Shown: positions 5,321 to 6,752 of the stretch, one piece after another
Layout: each line of letters starts with the position of its first letter
Position numbering within the stretch: the stretch's first letter is position 1
Assembly (NCBI GenBank): GCA_003136615.1
Contig: PLFA01000121.1
Span: 6,758-13,509, forward strand
Length of the DNA stretch: 6,752 nucleotides
Origin: Caulobacteraceae bacterium
Lineage (GTDB): Bacteria > Pseudomonadota > Alphaproteobacteria > Caulobacterales > Caulobacteraceae
Reading direction: 5' to 3'
The notes under the pieces: model-generated
What the model was told of the DNA's origin: nothing
Database searches by the model: none
What the model saw: the letters and a program-made list of their open reading frames with translations, nothing else
Translations under genes and position numbers: made by a program

Positions 5321-6006
5321 GGCCGCCCCCTGAACACGCGAAACCCCGTCTCATGGGCCGCCGCGAGCATCTCCGCGTCCCCGTCTGTATCGCCGTAGGC
5401 GGCCGCGAGATCCAAGGTTGCGCCGTAAACCGCCTTAAGGCGAATGACTTTCTCGGGCCCCCGGCAGTTCAGACCATCAAGCGCGCCCGTGAGTCGCCCA
5501 TGGGGATCGAGAACAAGGCGTGTGCCGATAAGGTCATGGGCTCCCAAAGCTTCGGCGAACGGCGAGACCAGAAATTCTGGGGAGGCGGTGACAATAACAA
5601 GCCGCGCTCCTTGCTCGCGCCAATCGTTCCATGCGGCCAGGGCGTCAGGCCGCAGCAGGCGTGGAGCCTTATCCCGCGCGAATCGGGCGGCGTCCTCGCG
5701 CGCCGTTTCAAGGCTGACGCCACCCAGAAAGGCTTGGACCATTTTCGACTTCAGCCGACCCCGGTCTCGATGGCCAAAATAGGCGAGGGCGGCGGGAACG
5801 AGCGCGAGGCCTTTCAAGGCCGCGCTGAAAATCCCCGCGCGCCAAACCAGAAAGGCAATGAAACTATCCCGGACCGTCAGGGTGCCGTCAAAATCAAACG
5901 CCACTAGCGGCCGCGATGGTTGCAGCGGCGCGATCATGGGTGGCGCAGGTCGTCCGCACTCCCCATCTTCCTCATTGGCTCCTTCTGGGCGACGCAAATG
6001 TGACAT
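5317..6006 (-). CDS. cicA: HAD-IB family phosphatase, CicA-like
   Basis: A 229-residue member of the haloacid dehalogenase superfamily, subfamily IB (phosphoserine phosphatase-like). All four catalytic motifs are present: motif I DFDGTLT with nucleophile Asp38 and acid/base Asp40, motif II IVTAS with Thr140, motif III GPEKVIRL with Lys186, and motif IV GDTDGD with Asp206 and Asp210. A helical cap lies between about 45 and 125. It should hydrolyse a phosphomonoester in the cytoplasm using magnesium; the substrate is unknown. In Caulobacter crescentus a phosphatase-superfamily gene, cicA, lies between clpP and clpX, and its dosage affects growth and cell shape. Position and family both fit here, so the symbol is given by synteny. 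The chosen ATG has AAGAGG five bases upstream. A later Met24 has no ribosome site, although the first 30 residues look poorly conserved. The gene is divergent from clpX and overlaps the next gene by four bases. Confidence 0.88.
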   Translation of the reverse strand: MSHLRRPEGANEEDGECGRPAPPMIAPLQPSRPLVAFDFDGTLTVRDSFIAFLVWRAGIFSAALKGLALVPAALAYFGHRDRGRLKSKMVQAFLGGVSLETAREDAARFARDKAPRLLRPDALAAWNDWREQGARLVIVTASPEFLVSPFAEALGAHDLIGTRLVLDPHGRLTGALDGLNCRGPEKVIRLKAVYGATLDLAAAYGDTDGDAEMLAAAHETGFRVFRGRP

Positions 6007-6177
6007 CCTGGCCTCTTAAGGCAAGCTGATGTTCGTGACGGGGTTGTGATCTTTGCCCGGATCGGGGAAAGTCAGTTGGATAGGCGTCGTCAAGTGGGGG
6101 GCGCGCCTGTAGGAGGGTTCTGGGTCGGCAAAGGTTGCCTGTCGCCCGCGCCGCCTTCGGAGAGTGAGGCTGGAATT
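6007..6177. promoter_or_regulatory. Divergent intergenic region of cicA and clpX
   Basis: These 171 bases must carry the promoters of both genes. On the minus strand TTGACG (complement of 6088-6093) is a good -35-like element for cicA, about 80 bases before its ATG, but I see no convincing -10 at the right distance. On the plus strand an AGGAGGG stands at 6111-6117 without a start codon at a usable distance. The real clpX ribosome site is GAGG at 6166-6169. No GANTC methylation site or paired TTAA CtrA box was seen here. Confidence 0.5.
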
Positions 6178-6752
6178 ATGACCAAGGCTGCCAGCGGCGA
6201 CAGTAAGAGCACGCTCTATTGCTCTTTCTGCGGCAAGAGCCAGCACGAGGTTCGCAAGCTTATCGCCGGTCCGACCGTGTTCATCTGCGACGAGTGCGTC
6301 GAGCTGTGCATGGACATCATCCGCGAGGAGCACAAGATCGCCTTCGTCAAATCGAAGGACGGGGTGCCGACCCCGCGTGAGATCCGCGAAGTGCTGGACG
6401 ATTATGTGATCGGTCAGGAGCACGCCAAGAAGGTGCTCTCCGTGGCCGTGCACAATCATTACAAGCGATTGAACCACGCCCAGAAGAACAACGACGTCGA
6501 ACTGGCCAAGTCCAATATCCTGCTTGTGGGCCCAACGGGCGTCGGCAAGACGTTGCTTGCCCAGACCCTGGCGCGGATCATCGACGTTCCTTTCACCATG
6601 GCCGACGCCACGACCCTGACCGAGGCGGGCTATGTGGGCGAGGATGTGGAGAATATCATCCTAAAGTTGCTGCAGGCGGCCGATTACAACGTTGATCGCG
6701 CCCAACGCGGCATCGTCTATATCGATGAAGTCGATAAGATCAGCCGCAAGTC
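6178..6752 (+). CDS. clpX: ClpX, ATP-dependent unfoldase subunit of the Clp protease (5' part only)
   Basis: ClpX is an AAA+ hexamer that recognises degradation tags, unfolds substrates and threads them into ClpP. In Caulobacter it drives cell-cycle proteolysis. The 191 complete codons present include the N-terminal zinc-binding domain, with Cys15, Cys18, Cys37 and Cys40 as CSFC and CDEC. The AAA+ module follows, with Walker A GPTGVGKT (118-125), the AGYVGEDVENI pore-loop region and Walker B IVYIDEVDKIS with Glu184. The numbering is one less than E. coli, so no insertion is present. Full-length ClpX is about 420 residues, and the rest lies beyond the right edge. The start ATG is supported by GAGG eight bases upstream and by the usual distance to the zinc finger. 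It is not in one transcript with clpP, because two opposite-strand genes lie between them. Confidence 0.97.
   Translation, partial: MTKAASGDSKSTLYCSFCGKSQHEVRKLIAGPTVFICDECVELCMDIIREEHKIAFVKSKDGVPTPREIREVLDDYVIGQEHAKKVLSVAVHNHYKRLNHAQKNNDVELAKSNILLVGPTGVGKTLLAQTLARIIDVPFTMADATTLTEAGYVGEDVENIILKLLQAADYNVDRAQRGIVYIDEVDKISRK

Noticed and set aside
5152..5907. Plus-strand open frame of 251 codons across the small gene and cicA
   Set aside because: Composition is shadow-like. The minus strand encodes a HAD protein with all four catalytic motifs.
6127..6139. Small stem GGCAA-AGG-TTGCC upstream of clpX
   Set aside because: Five pairs with a three-base loop is within chance, and no regulatory partner is apparent.
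6016..6477. Minus-strand open frame of 153 codons over the start of clpX
   Set aside because: It overlaps the zinc finger and the upstream part of the ClpX AAA+ module. It has no family resemblance or ribosome site that I can see.

Overview
The window is GC-rich, densely packed alphaproteobacterial chromosome. The gene order tRNA-Leu, tig, clpP, (cicA and a small gene on the opposite strand), clpX, and the close match of ClpP and the HAD phosphatase to their Caulobacter counterparts, point to Caulobacterales or a near relative. This placement rests on remembered gene order and protein similarity, not on a database search. No integrase, transposase, CRISPR array or compositional break is visible. 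Most of the region is core genome.

Positions 1-1020 (+) hold the C-terminal end of a nucleotide-sugar epimerase of the UDP-glucuronate epimerase type, entering from the left edge. It is followed by a small exported protein with an NTF2/SnoaL-like look. Positions 1151-2203 (-) hold a cytoplasmic PAS sensor histidine kinase of the HisKA_2 class, with no response regulator beside it. The stretch 2204-2505 is non-coding and contains a plausible tRNA promoter at its right end. A complete tRNA-Leu(UAG) lies at 2506-2590, followed by a good intrinsic terminator at 2658-2695.

From 2771 onward lies a protein quality-control cluster. Trigger factor (tig) folds nascent chains at the ribosome, ClpP is the proteolytic chamber, and ClpX (start only, cut by the right edge) is the unfoldase that feeds ClpP. 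Trigger factor carries an unusual tail of about 75 residues rich in Ala, Lys and Pro. Between clpP and clpX, on the minus strand, is a two-gene unit: a HAD-IB phosphatase matching Caulobacter CicA, and an 81-residue conserved protein of unknown function whose start overlaps the cicA stop (ATGA). cicA is divergent from clpX, and the small gene is convergent with clpP. The last codon and stop of clpP and of the small gene (GGC TAA in both) form the two arms of a hairpin.

I see no clear new multi-gene system. The points most worth following are the cicA/81-aa couple inside the clp locus, the trigger factor tail, and the stop-codon hairpin.
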